A DNA stretch of 36,670 nucleotides from Gemmatimonadota bacterium (GCA_028287345.1 JAQBPV010000113.1:1-36670); one strand, 5' to 3'. Shown: positions 23,365 through 31,713, numbered from the stretch's first letter. Translations and numbers: made by a program. The notes: generated by a model from the sequence alone, not told the origin.

Positions 23365-24936
23365 CTAGTCAAGTGAATACTCGTGTTCTGGTAGCCGGTA
23401 CTCCTTGATTTTCCGATACAACGTGCGCTCACCGATCCCAAGCAGGTCCGCCGCCCTTCGGCGGTTGCCGCGCGTCTCCTTTAGCGCGGCTTCGATCACC
23501 GCGCGCTCGACTTCCGTCATTTTCGTCCCTGGAACTACTGTAACGACGTTTGGAGCGGGTGTTTCGTCACGAGGGAGAATACCTGTGACGGCCGTCACAG
23601 AATTACTTGTCGGCGCCACCACTTCACCAATGAAGCCAGCCCGCGAAGCGCCAAACGAGCCCGACGACCGATCGTCATCCATCCGACGCCGAAGGCCCTC
23701 CATCTCCAGCTTCAGCTCGAGCAGACTCCGCAGGATGAATTCGAGCTCCCTCCCCTCGGCCTGACCGGCCGCGCGATTGATCGGTCCCACACGGACCGGC
23801 AGGAAGCGCGCGACGCCTCCCTCCCGAATCTGACGCGGCAGGTCCTCCGGACCGATCTGCCGACCGTGTGAGAGCACCACCATGCTCTCGACGAGGTTGC
23901 GCAGCTCTCGAACGTTCCCCGGCCATGGATACTGCATCAGCATCTCCATGGTCTCGGCCGAGATGCCCGGGAAGGGCCGGTCGTGCTGCGCGGTGAAGTC
24001 GCGAATGAACCGGCGAACGAGCAGCGGGATGTCCTCCGGCCGGGCGCGCAGCGGCGGCAGGTAGATGCTGAGGACGTTGAGCCGGTAGTAGAGGTCGGTG
24101 CGAAAGCTTCCCTCCTCCACGTGTTCGCGCAGCGGCCGGTTCGTCGCAGCGATGACCCGCACGTTCACCTTGATCGACTGCCCGCCTCCAACCCGGGTGA
24201 ACTCTCGCTCCTCGAGCACGCGCAGCAACTTTACCTGCGTGGACTGCGGGATTTCTCCAATCTCGTCGAGAAAGAGCGTTCCGATGTCCGCGAGCTCGAA
24301 GCGGCCGAGTCGTCGCTCGGCGGCGCCGGTGAAGGCGCCCTTTTCATGACCGAACAACTCGCTCTCGAGGAGTGTCTCCGGCAGCGCACCGACGTTCACT
24401 GCGATGAACGGCTTGTTCTTCCGAGGACCGAGCGCCGCCAGGGCGCGCGCGACGAGCTCCTTGCCGGTGCCGCTCTCACCCTCGATGAGGACGGTGCTGC
24501 TGACGGGCGCCATCTGCTCGACCTTTACCATCACTTCGCGCAGGGGCTCGCTCTCGCCGATGAGTCCCGTCATCTCCTGAAGCGCGTGGCGCTCCATGAT
24601 TCGACGGACGCTCAATGCCACTTCGTCGACGACTATGGGTTTCGAAAACAGGTCGACGTAGCCGAATGCGCGAAGACGGTCGCGCTGCGTGGCGTCGTCG
24701 CCGTCCATCAGGCCGACGACGGGCGTTCCATCCCACAGCATCTCGCGCAGCAGCGTGAGGTTGGCCGGATCGGTCAGCTCGTCGCTGAAGACGATGAGGT
24801 TGGGCTTGGCGTGCTTGATCTCGGCGCGCATGTCGTCGAGCGGACTGACGACGACAGTCTCGACGCCGTCAGCCTCCAGTCGCGCATTGAGCCGTACGGC
24901 CGGCTCGACGTCGTGTAGCGTGATGAGGACGCTCAT
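23365..24936 (-). CDS. Sigma-54-dependent activator, NtrC family, with degenerate receiver
   Basis: This is a 523-residue activator. The AAA+ domain is complete: LIGESEPLREVMVKVEQMAP, Walker A GESGTGKE (153-160), sigma-54 contact loop GAFTGA (200-205), Walker B LFLDEIGE (221-228), and YPWPGNVRELRNLVESMV. The C-terminal Fis-type helix-turn-helix contains RRRAADLLGIGERTLYRKIK. The N-terminal 115 residues have the fold of a receiver (LFSKPI keeps the conserved Lys99), but the usual phosphorylated Asp position reads Ser51 followed by Asp52, and the Thr/Ser site reads Met. Classical phosphorylation is therefore doubtful. A variable linker of about 90 residues precedes the HTH. The start overlaps the mogA stop by 4 bases. 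Confidence 0.92.
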   Translation of the reverse strand: MSVLITLHDVEPAVRLNARLEADGVETVVVSPLDDMRAEIKHAKPNLIVFSDELTDPANLTLLREMLWDGTPVVGLMDGDDATQRDRLRAFGYVDLFSKPIVVDEVALSVRRIMERHALQEMTGLIGESEPLREVMVKVEQMAPVSSTVLIEGESGTGKELVARALAALGPRKNKPFIAVNVGALPETLLESELFGHEKGAFTGAAERRLGRFELADIGTLFLDEIGEIPQSTQVKLLRVLEEREFTRVGGGQSIKVNVRVIAATNRPLREHVEEGSFRTDLYYRLNVLSIYLPPLRARPEDIPLLVRRFIRDFTAQHDRPFPGISAETMEMLMQYPWPGNVRELRNLVESMVVLSHGRQIGPEDLPRQIREGGVARFLPVRVGPINRAAGQAEGRELEFILRSLLELKLEMEGLRRRMDDDRSSGSFGASRAGFIGEVVAPTSNSVTAVTGILPRDETPAPNVVTVVPGTKMTEVERAVIEAALKETRGNRRRAADLLGIGERTLYRKIKEYRLPEHEYSLD

Positions 24937-25442
24937 GCGTGCGCATCGCCATGCGACGCGCCGCTGTGGTCAGTCGGTGAGCCGCGCAGGACGTCAACGG
25001 CATGCGCGACGATGGGCTCGATGGCGGCAAGGGACTCGAGCACGCCCGACGTGGAGCCGGGAAGGTTCACGATGAGCGTCTTCGCGCGCACGCCGGCGAT
25101 ACCGCGGCCGAGTGCCGCGCGGGGAAACGCGACGCCGGTGACAGCGCGGATTCGTTCGGCGATGCCGGGCGCCTCCCGCTCGATCACGGTTCGCGTGGCT
25201 TCGGGAGTGACGTCGCGCGCACTGAGGCCGGTGCCGCCTGTCGTGAGAACGAGGTCCGCGGCGTCGCCATCGCACCACGCGAGCAGTTGACGGACGATGG
25301 CCACGCTGTCGTCGGGCACGATCGCCCGGGCGACGACTGTCGCTGACTGCCACGTGGCCCACATGACGGCGGAGTCTCCGCTGGTGTCGGCGCGCTCACC
25401 GCGCGCGCCCGCATCGGAGATCGTGAGGACGGCTATGCGCAT
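24933..25442 (-). CDS. MogA/MoaB family molybdenum cofactor biosynthesis protein
   Basis: This is a 169-residue member of the MogA/MoaB fold that activates molybdopterin (adenylylation) for metal insertion. Landmarks are MRIAVLTISDAGARGERADT at the start, DLVLTTGGTGLSARDVTPEA, the PGIAER segment, and TLIVNLPGSTSGVLESL. Length and motifs agree with MogA/MoaB; which of the two activities it has cannot be settled here. The ATG at 25442 directly abuts the gcvT stop, and its stop overlaps the NtrC-like gene, so the three genes are likely co-transcribed. No other molybdenum cofactor gene is in the window. Confidence 0.88.
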   Translation of the reverse strand: MRIAVLTISDAGARGERADTSGDSAVMWATWQSATVVARAIVPDDSVAIVRQLLAWCDGDAADLVLTTGGTGLSARDVTPEATRTVIEREAPGIAERIRAVTGVAFPRAALGRGIAGVRAKTLIVNLPGSTSGVLESLAAIEPIVAHAVDVLRGSPTDHSGASHGDAHA

Positions 25443-26552
25443 TTACAGGTGCGAGGCGTTCTTGTAGAACGGCGGCTTCGTCACCGTGGCGGGAACGCGA
25501 TTGCCGCGGATCTCGATCTCGAACGTCGTGCCTTCCTTCGCGCCCTCGGCGGGCAGGTATGCGGTGCCGATGGGAATGCCGAGTGTGGGGCTCATCGTGC
25601 CGCTGCAGACGATGCCACTCGGCGCGCCATTGTAGAAAACGGGATAGCCGTGCCGAGGAAAGTTGCGATCCTGCATCGTGAAGCCGACGAGCTTTCGAGG
25701 CACGCCCTGCTCTTTCTGCTTCACGAGCGCATCGCGTCCGACGAACTCACCCTTCGGCAGCTTCACCAGCCATGCGAGATTCGCCTCGAGTGGCGTCGTG
25801 GTGTCATCGATGTCGTTGCCGTAGAGCGCCATGCCCATCTCGAGGCGCAGCGAATCACGCGCGCCGAGTCCCGCGGGGACGATCTTCCCGGTGGCCATGA
25901 GGGCCTTCCAGATCGGCACAGCCGATTCATTGGCGATGTACAACTCGAAGCCGTCTTCGCCAGTGTAGCCAGTGCGCGAGATGATCGCCTTTTCTCCAGC
26001 GACCTCGCCCTCGGCGAAGTGGTAGTACTTGATCACCGACAAATCGGTGTCGGTGAGCGCCTGGAGGATGCCGGCAGTCTTCGGCCCCTGCACCGCGAGC
26101 AGTGTCATCTCGTCGGTGGCGTCATGGATGTCGACGCCGAACTCCGCGGCGTGACGCACGATGTGCGCATAGTCCTTGGGCGCATTGCTGGCATTCACCA
26201 CCATCATGACCTTGTTCGGAAATCGATAGACGAGGCAGTCGTCCTCGATCGTTCCGCGATCGTTCAGGATGGTGGAGTAGTGCGCCTGCCCCACGGCCAG
26301 CGCCGCGACGTTGTTCGTCGTCACATGGTTGACGAAGTCGATCGCCTTGTCGCCGTTGATCCAGAACTCACCCATGTGCGACACGTCGAACACACCAGCT
26401 CCTTCGCGCACTGCCTTGTGCTCGGCGACGATACCACTCGGATACTGCACGGGCATCTCGTAGCCGGCGAACGGGACGATCTTGGCGCCGAGTGCGACGT
26501 GAATTTCGTGGAGGGGAGTGCGCTTGAGCGGTGCGGATGGAGCGTCGGCCAT
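25443..26552 (-). CDS. gcvT: Aminomethyltransferase (glycine cleavage T protein)
   Basis: This 369-residue T protein transfers the methylene group from the lipoyl-bound aminomethyl intermediate to tetrahydrofolate and releases ammonia. Key blocks are LHEIHVALGAKIVPFAGYEM, GVFDVSHMGEFWINGD, DDCLVYRF, ARDSLRLEMGMALYGND and GIVCSGTMSPTLGIPIGTAY. The chosen ATG at 26552 is followed by a short polar N-terminus (MADAPSAPLK). The frame is open 149 codons upstream only because of high GC. No gcvH, gcvP or glycine riboswitch is seen beside it, so the rest of the system must be elsewhere. It is the first gene of an operon with mogA and the NtrC-like activator. Confidence 0.95.
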   Translation of the reverse strand: MADAPSAPLKRTPLHEIHVALGAKIVPFAGYEMPVQYPSGIVAEHKAVREGAGVFDVSHMGEFWINGDKAIDFVNHVTTNNVAALAVGQAHYSTILNDRGTIEDDCLVYRFPNKVMMVVNASNAPKDYAHIVRHAAEFGVDIHDATDEMTLLAVQGPKTAGILQALTDTDLSVIKYYHFAEGEVAGEKAIISRTGYTGEDGFELYIANESAVPIWKALMATGKIVPAGLGARDSLRLEMGMALYGNDIDDTTTPLEANLAWLVKLPKGEFVGRDALVKQKEQGVPRKLVGFTMQDRNFPRHGYPVFYNGAPSGIVCSGTMSPTLGIPIGTAYLPAEGAKEGTTFEIEIRGNRVPATVTKPPFYKNASHL

Positions 26553-26685
26553 GTCATTGGGCTGGTTCGGGAGAAGGGGAAGAATAATGCGGGGATGGCA
26601 TCCCGGTGTGCCAGTGTGACAGGACGGCGACTGCGGGCACGGGCGTTGCTCAGCGTGACGTCGCTCACACCGGGATTGGTATTTC

Positions 26686-26994
26686 GTGCAACTCAGCAAG
26701 CGACAGCAGTGGGGACTCTTCGCCGCGGCGGCGAGCGCGGTTGCAGCCCCGCTCGCCGAACGAGCGGTCGTGGCTGGATGGCGGCGGATCTCGGGGGAAG
26801 ATCCGCCAGACGACCCGGCAGGTCCGGACGTGGCGTGGGGCCGAGCGATTGCGTGGACGGCAACGGCCGCGGTGATCGTGGCGGTTGCCCAAGTGGTGGC
26901 GCGGCGAGGTGCCGCGATCGCCTGGGAGCGGGCGACGGGTGAGCGTCCGCCGCGCGGGAACCGCAAGAGAACGCGAAAGCGCTCGAGGAACTGA
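26686..26994 (+). CDS. DUF4235 small membrane protein
   Basis: The 102-residue protein begins MQLSKRQQWGLFAAAASAVA at a GTG start. A first hydrophobic segment (about residues 9-22) is followed by a polar Pro/Asp-rich stretch (SGEDPPDDPAGPDVAWGRA), a second membrane helix (AWTATAAVIVAVAQVVA) and a strongly basic tail (RKRTRKRSRN). Layout and the 'GW-R-SG-DPP' pattern fit DUF4235. The function is unknown. It is divergent from gcvT and 133 bases away. Confidence 0.7.
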   Translation: MQLSKRQQWGLFAAAASAVAAPLAERAVVAGWRRISGEDPPDDPAGPDVAWGRAIAWTATAAVIVAVAQVVARRGAAIAWERATGERPPRGNRKRTRKRSRN

Positions 26995-27052
26995 CCCAAA
27001 AGTCAGATAGGCGGCCTCTTGCGTGAGCGGAGGCGTGGAGGCAGGCTGGCGC

Positions 27053-28180
27053 ATGCGCGACGAAGCGACGCGACACAGCACTACCCGATACACTGATGCC
27101 AGAATTGATTGGCGAATCGGGGTCGCGTGTGCGCTGGGCCTGAGCCTCATTTTCGCCGCCCAGAACTGGGTGAACGACCCGTCGACGACATCGATCGGAG
27201 TCCTGTTCGCGCGACAGCTCGTCACATGGCTGCTCTGGCTCGCGTTCGCGCCGATGATCTTCGACGTCGGGCGACTGATGCGCCGGCGTGGGGTGATGCG
27301 TTGGAGCTCGCTCGCAATCTTCGTCGCTGCGAGCGTGGTGGCGTCGGTCGTTCACGCCACGGTCAGCGTGATCGTGCAGTCGTTGCTCGGCATCGCACAG
27401 CCCGGCGAGCTCGGCACCGCGATCGCGATGACGATCTCCCGCTACCTCGCAGCGAATCTCGTTCGGTTCGCGTCGATCTCGGCGATCTATCACGCTTTCG
27501 CGTACCACGGCGAGGTGCGCGAACGTGAGGGTAGTGCGGCTGCGCTCGCGGCGAATCTCGCGCAGGCGCGTCTCGAGACGCTGGAAGGTCGGCTACAGCC
27601 GCACTTTCTGTTCAACACACTCAGCACGCTGAAGGCGTTGATCAGCCAGGATCCACGCGCCGCTGAGTCGATGGTCGGGCACTTGACTGAACTGCTCCGC
27701 GCTACACTCGACACCGGCACGGCGGAGGAAGTGACGCTGCAGCAGGAGCTCGATGTCCTCTCGCACTACGTCGCCATTCAGCAGACGCGGTTTCCGGACG
27801 GGCTCGAGGTGATGATCGAGTCGGAGCCCGATGCCCTCGAGGCATACATGCCGCACTGCATGCTGTTGCCGCTCGTCGAGAACGCGATTCGGCACGGCAT
27901 CGCTCCTCGTGAGGCCTCGGGAAAGGTCTGGATTCGTGGCAGCCGTCAGGGCGACGCGCTGCACCTTCATGTGCAGGACGACGGCGTCGGCATCGGACGC
28001 GCGCCAATGGCCACGAACAGCCGAGGGATCGGTATCGGGAACACGCGCGCACGCCTGACGCAATTGTACGGCAGTGCCGGCCGGTTCCACATCGGCCAGG
28101 CGCTGCCGACGGGCACACTCGTCACGATCGAGCTGCCTTTCCGCACGCGCGCGCAAGCAGCGGACCTTCCGCCGTCTTAG
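27053..28180 (+). CDS. LytS/YehU-type sensor histidine kinase
   Basis: This is a 375-residue kinase from the ATG at 27053 (GGAGG upstream); an in-frame GTG at 27023 is the alternative. Four membrane helices occupy roughly residues 20-150. The His_kinase domain carries the acceptor His in LEGRLQPHFLFNTLSTLKAL, followed by an HATPase with LLPLVENAIRHGI, VQDDGVGIG and GIGIGNTRARLTQLYG. This class normally pairs with a LytTR-type response regulator. None is adjacent (a convergent NTF2-like gene follows), so its partner lies elsewhere. Confidence 0.9.
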   Translation: MRDEATRHSTTRYTDARIDWRIGVACALGLSLIFAAQNWVNDPSTTSIGVLFARQLVTWLLWLAFAPMIFDVGRLMRRRGVMRWSSLAIFVAASVVASVVHATVSVIVQSLLGIAQPGELGTAIAMTISRYLAANLVRFASISAIYHAFAYHGEVREREGSAAALAANLAQARLETLEGRLQPHFLFNTLSTLKALISQDPRAAESMVGHLTELLRATLDTGTAEEVTLQQELDVLSHYVAIQQTRFPDGLEVMIESEPDALEAYMPHCMLLPLVENAIRHGIAPREASGKVWIRGSRQGDALHLHVQDDGVGIGRAPMATNSRGIGIGNTRARLTQLYGSAGRFHIGQALPTGTLVTIELPFRTRAQAADLPPS

Positions 28181-28210
28181 TGCGTCCATTCGCGGCCAGC
28201 GCCCGAGTGA

Positions 28211-28594
28211 TCAGCCGCCAGTACTCTGCGTGACGACGCTTCCAGCGATCACCTTCCATTCGCCGCCGAAGTTCTTCCAGACGCGGAGATAGCGAAAGCG
28301 TCCGTCGATCTCCTGGCCCATGTAGTTCCCCTCGAGCCGCACCGTCACCGCAACGACGGCTTCGTCGCCGATGATGCTCAGACGCCGATCGTTCGCCTCC
28401 ACGGTGCGCAGGTTGATGCCACCTGTGCGATAGTTGGCGAGATCCAACGCTTTCGTGGCGGTTTCGCCGGTGGGCCCGTTGAAGAGCAGGTCGTCATGGA
28501 GCAAGCTGTCGAGCAGCGTTACGTTGCTCGTCTTCATGGCCTCGAGCAGTCGTTCTTCAACGGCTATGATCTGCCGCTCAATGTCGATGGTCAT
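28211..28594 (-). CDS. NTF2-like (DUF4440/SnoaL-type) protein
   Basis: The 127-residue protein has the cone-shaped NTF2-like pattern: an N-terminal helix (IERQIIAVEERLLEAMKTSN), LLHDDLLFNGPTGE, then strands including VVAVTVRLEGNYMGQEIDG and FRYLRVWKNFGGEWKVIAGS. Members range from enzymes to binding proteins, so no substrate is given. No signal peptide is present. It starts 22 bases from the divergent cupin gene, so the two probably share a control region. Confidence 0.82.
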   Translation of the reverse strand: MTIDIERQIIAVEERLLEAMKTSNVTLLDSLLHDDLLFNGPTGETATKALDLANYRTGGINLRTVEANDRRLSIIGDEAVVAVTVRLEGNYMGQEIDGRFRYLRVWKNFGGEWKVIAGSVVTQSTGG

Positions 28595-28616
28595 TCTTCG
28601 TCACGAGAGGGTCGGA

Positions 28617-28952
28617 ATGCATCACGTTCGTCAGGAAGGGCTGCCGTTCAAGGGAAGCTCACATCAATTCGTCGGCGCCGACAACGGTGATGTGAGCGTC
28701 TCCGTCTATCTCTTGAGTGCAGTACCCGGCAAAGGTCCCGGTCCGCATCGCCATCCGTACGACGAAATCCAGTTCGTGCGATCCGGGCGGGGGCGGTGGA
28801 ACGTCAACGGCAAGGAATTCGAGGGCGGAGCCGGCGACATCTTCGTCGTGAAGGCGGGCGAGGTGCACAGCTTCACCTGCATCGGCGACGAACCGCTCGT
28901 GCAGGTCGACGTGCATGTCAGTCCGCGGTTCATCCAGGAAGACCTTGCGTGA
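28617..28952 (+). CDS. Small cupin-domain protein
   Basis: This is a 111-residue single-domain cupin. The metal-ligand motif 1 is GPGPHRHPYDEIQFVRSG (His44, His46, Glu50). Motif 2 is GDIFVVKAGEVHSFTCIGDE (His84). All four expected ligands are therefore present. The ATG at 28617 has a GAGAGGG ribosome binding site; the frame is open 61 codons further upstream, antisense to the NTF2-like gene. The last 23 bases overlap the convergent TIM-barrel gene. It may bind or isomerise a small polar compound, possibly a sugar, given its neighbours. Confidence 0.88.
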   Translation: MHHVRQEGLPFKGSSHQFVGADNGDVSVSVYLLSAVPGKGPGPHRHPYDEIQFVRSGRGRWNVNGKEFEGGAGDIFVVKAGEVHSFTCIGDEPLVQVDVHVSPRFIQEDLA

Positions 28953-29838
28953 CGCTGAAGCCGAGCGACTCGAGATAGGCCTTGCTGATGGCCGCAGACT
29001 GGCTGGCTGAGCGATCGGGTGCGGTGACGGCGTCGAGCTCGACGACGGCCCATCCCCCGAACATCGTATCACGCATGGCGTCGAACACGGCGCGAAGATT
29101 CGCGCGTCCCTTTCCCAGTTCGACGAAGCGATAGCCGAGTCCAGTATCGATCGTCTCGACGTCCGTGAGGTGCACGAAGCCGAGCTGCTGTCGATACCGA
29201 CGTATGGCATCGGCGGGATCGCCACCCCCCTGCAGGTAGTGCCCGACGTCGAGCAGCAGCTTCATCGTGCGCGGATCCGTCTCCTTGAGCACTCGCTCGA
29301 GATTCTCGGGTTTCTCGCCGATCGTCCCCATGTGCGGGTGATACGCGAGCACCACTCCCAACTCGTCGGTCTTGTGGCCGATCTCCGACAAAAGCTGCCC
29401 AAGCCGAGTGCATTGTTCGGGGGTCACCACCGCGGAGGGCTTCGTATCGGTGACCTGAAGGAACGAACCGCCCACGTCGGCAAGGAATTTCGCGCGGGCC
29501 ACGTGATCGGCGATCATGCGCGCCTCGAGAGCTGGATCCAGCGTGATGCTGCCACTCGAGAGCGCGACGATCTGGAGCCTCTTCTGCGCCAGGAGGTCCC
29601 GCAATACGGACGGCTGCCGCATGAAGTGTCCGACGATGCTCGGCCGGAACTGGATGCCGGGAAAGCCAAGCTTCGAGATTTCGTCGATCGCGATGAGCTC
29701 GAGGTTGCCCCACGTGCTCGCGGAGTAGCCGAACTTGAATCCGGGCGCGCTGGGTGCGATGGCCCCTGGAGCGGTGCGTCCGCAGGCCACTGCGGCAACG
29801 GCGAGCGAAGCAAGAAACTCACGACGACTGACTGACAT
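28930..29838 (-). CDS. Tat-exported sugar phosphate isomerase/epimerase-like TIM barrel
   Basis: The 302-residue protein starts with a twin-arginine signal (SRREFLASLAVAAVACG), with a Cys that could also be lipidated. The rest is an AP-endonuclease-2/xylose-isomerase-like TIM barrel: FGYSASTWGNLELIAIDEIS, GFPGIQFRP, VLAYHPHMGTIGEKPENL, MKLLLDVGHYLQGGGDPADA, GFVHLTDVETIDTG and WAVVELDAVTAPDRS. The metal-binding Glu, Asp and His positions are recognisable in these blocks. Tat export implies that it folds with its cofactor before leaving the cytoplasm. It is divergent from the DUF1080 hydrolase gene, with a 75-base shared promoter region. The substrate is unknown. Confidence 0.86.
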   Translation of the reverse strand: MSVSRREFLASLAVAAVACGRTAPGAIAPSAPGFKFGYSASTWGNLELIAIDEISKLGFPGIQFRPSIVGHFMRQPSVLRDLLAQKRLQIVALSSGSITLDPALEARMIADHVARAKFLADVGGSFLQVTDTKPSAVVTPEQCTRLGQLLSEIGHKTDELGVVLAYHPHMGTIGEKPENLERVLKETDPRTMKLLLDVGHYLQGGGDPADAIRRYRQQLGFVHLTDVETIDTGLGYRFVELGKGRANLRAVFDAMRDTMFGGWAVVELDAVTAPDRSASQSAAISKAYLESLGFSVTQGLPG

Positions 29839-29857
29839 GCACTCCGCTGGCGGATGG

Positions 29858-29886
29858 TTGAACGCGCATGAACGATATCGTATGAT
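29858..29886 (+). promoter_or_regulatory. Strong sigma-70-type promoter for the DUF1080 gene
   Basis: TTGAAC (29858-29863), a 17-base spacer and TATGAT (29881-29886) form one of the best hexamer pairs I saw in the window. The expected start is near 29893, about 20 bases before the GTG at 29914, with a GGGAA ribosome binding site between. Confidence 0.72.
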
Positions 29887-29913
29887 GGAGCAACCTCAAT
29901 CTGGGAAGCTCAC

Positions 29914-30678
29914 GTGATCAAAGCCAGAACTGCCGCGCTGTTGCTCGCGGCCTTCGCAGCGCCTTTCGTCGCAAGCGCACAGTCGAGTGCGCCGAACACA
30001 CTCACCGCCGCCGAGAAGGGCGCGGGTTGGCGGCTCCTGTTCGACGGATCGACGTTCAAGGGTTGGCGCGGACTCGGCTACGACAGCGTGCCGAGCGCGC
30101 ATTGGAAGGTCGTCAACGGGACGATCACGAAGATCGCGAAGAAAAACGTCGCGAAGATGCCGGACGGTCAGCCGGCGAACGGCGGCGACCTGATGACGAC
30201 TGACGCATGGCGCGACTTCGAGCTCACGTTCGAGTGGAAGGTGCCACCGGGCTCCAACAGCGGCTTGAAGTACAACGTCTCCGAGGAGATCTCGAAGAAG
30301 TCGTCCAATCATGCGGCGCTCGGCTTCGAGTATCAGGTGCTCGACGACTCGCTCAACAGCGACAACAAGATCCCGACGCATCGCGCTGGCTCGCTGTACG
30401 ATCTCATCACGCCCAACGGCGACAAGCACCTCATGCCCGTCGGCCAGTGGAACCAGTCGCGCGTGGTGCTGCGTGGCAACCACGGCGAGCATTGGCTGAA
30501 CGGCAAGATGATCGTCTCGTATGATCTCGGGTCACCGCGAATGGACTCGCTGCTCGCCAAGAGCAAGTACCACACGACACAAGGCTTCGCCGACCGGCGC
30601 GAAGGACACATCGTGCTGCAGGATCACAACGACGAAGCGTCGTTCCGCTCGATCAAGATTCGCGCGCTGAAGCCGTAA
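29914..30678 (+). CDS. Secreted DUF1080 (3-keto-disaccharide hydrolase) family protein
   Basis: This is a 254-residue secreted protein (signal TAALLLAAFAAPFVASAQ). The single concanavalin-like beta-sandwich domain shows GWRLLFDGSTFKGWRG, HWKVVNGTITK, GGDLMTTDAWRDFELTFEWK, GSNSGLKYNVSEE, GFEYQVLDD, WNQSRVVLRGNHGEHWLNG and a terminal strand HIVLQDHNDEASFRSIKI. This is the DUF1080/3KDH domain, reported to cleave 3-keto sugars and common in bacteria that degrade glycans. The start is GTG at 29914, set by the signal peptide and ribosome binding site. It is divergent from the Tat TIM-barrel gene. A role in sugar catabolism is inferred from the family. Confidence 0.9.
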   Translation: MIKARTAALLLAAFAAPFVASAQSSAPNTLTAAEKGAGWRLLFDGSTFKGWRGLGYDSVPSAHWKVVNGTITKIAKKNVAKMPDGQPANGGDLMTTDAWRDFELTFEWKVPPGSNSGLKYNVSEEISKKSSNHAALGFEYQVLDDSLNSDNKIPTHRAGSLYDLITPNGDKHLMPVGQWNQSRVVLRGNHGEHWLNGKMIVSYDLGSPRMDSLLAKSKYHTTQGFADRREGHIVLQDHNDEASFRSIKIRALKP

Positions 30679-30796
30679 TCCTCGAGCCGCGTCCGTGTTG
30701 GGCGCGATTCAGCAGCAGCAGCGGCGGAATGTGACGGATTCGAGTGCCGCGCGGTTGGGCGGGGAGAACGATCCCTACCCATAGCCGGAGTGTCCC

Positions 30797-31690
30797 ATGC
30801 GCCTCGAACGTCTGGTTCTCGCCGCTGCAATCGCTATCACGATCATCGCGGCAACGACGCAGCAAGCCACCGCGGCTCCCGGCGATGCCGCCGCCGCGGA
30901 GGTGACTCGCATCCGCGTGCACTTCGACAGCGTGCTGGCCTCGCTCGGCAGCCGTGATGTGGCGGGACTCGAGGTGGAGCAACGTGCGCGGCGGGCGGTG
31001 CTCCTCGAAACGCTTCGTGCGTACCAGGCGCGCGGGGTATTTCCGCACAACTACGATTTCCCTGGCCAAGCCGTGCCATACTTCGTCGACCGCAAGACGG
31101 GAACGTTGTGCGCCGTGGCGCATCTACTGGCGTCGACGGGGCGACGCGACATCGTCGATCGCGTCGCGCGGGCCGACAACAATGTGTTGGTTCCGCAGCT
31201 CGCCGGCGATTCGGTGTTCACGCGCTGGCTCGACGACAACGGCCTGACGCTGAACGAAGCGGCGTTCATCCAGATGCCCTATATGCAGCCGGTGTCGCAG
31301 GCCGAGGTCGCGCGCAACGTCGGCTTCGCCGTGGCGGCACCATTCGCCCTCGGCGGCGCGATGGCGACGTCACTGTGGAATGCGACGAGCAACGCAGACG
31401 GCCACAGCTCGCGCATCAGCAAGATCGGCATCATCTCGGGGCTCGCGACCGTCGGTCTGGGTGCGACCGTTCTCTCGAAGTCGGAGTTCAACCACGGCAT
31501 CGCCGCCTCGGGCGTCGTCATGGGCGTGACGAGCGTCGCGCTGTCGATGCGCTCCATGCACAACCATACCGGGATCATGGCGCAGCGTGAGGCCGAGAAG
31601 GCGCGCACCATGGCGCAGACCGCCGTTGTGCCGATGGTGGACATGAGCAACGGCGGCAGCGCCGGCATCGCGGTGTCCGTGCGGTTCTAG
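30797..31690 (+). CDS. Exported protein with an uncharacterised Cys-containing domain
   Basis: This is a 297-residue exported protein (signal LVLAAAIAITIIAATTQQ, cleavage near ATA/AP). Residues about 70-165 hold a recognisable but unnamed domain with the ordered blocks GVFPHNYDFPGQAVPYFVD, GTLCAVAHLLASTGR, RADNNVLVPQLAGD and WLDDNGLTLNEAAFIQMPY. I have met the same order of motifs (a 'P-N-F---R-P-F-D, G-LCA-AYLL' pattern) in other exported proteins without a function. After it come two hydrophobic segments (AAPFALGGAMATSLW, GIISGLATVGLGATVL) and a final beta-like tail ending VSVRF. CCGGAGTG precedes the ATG. A terminator follows. Confidence 0.75.
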   Translation: MRLERLVLAAAIAITIIAATTQQATAAPGDAAAAEVTRIRVHFDSVLASLGSRDVAGLEVEQRARRAVLLETLRAYQARGVFPHNYDFPGQAVPYFVDRKTGTLCAVAHLLASTGRRDIVDRVARADNNVLVPQLAGDSVFTRWLDDNGLTLNEAAFIQMPYMQPVSQAEVARNVGFAVAAPFALGGAMATSLWNATSNADGHSSRISKIGIISGLATVGLGATVLSKSEFNHGIAASGVVMGVTSVALSMRSMHNHTGIMAQREAEKARTMAQTAVVPMVDMSNGGSAGIAVSVRF

Positions 31691-31713
31691 GCGGGCCAGC
31701 GTGGTGCTTCTTC

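Noticed and set aside
26553-26685. Possible glycine riboswitch upstream of gcvT
   Set aside because: I looked for the conserved tandem aptamer core on the minus strand and did not see it; the region is short and shared with a divergent gene.
25449-26942. Long open frame (497 codons) on the plus strand opposite gcvT
   Set aside because: It mirrors the codon structure of gcvT, has no domain and no ribosome binding site; long antisense frames are expected at this GC content. The same applies to the long frames opposite the sugar dehydrogenase (505-1572), ku-ligD (6646-8046) and the gene at 22445 (22410-23333).
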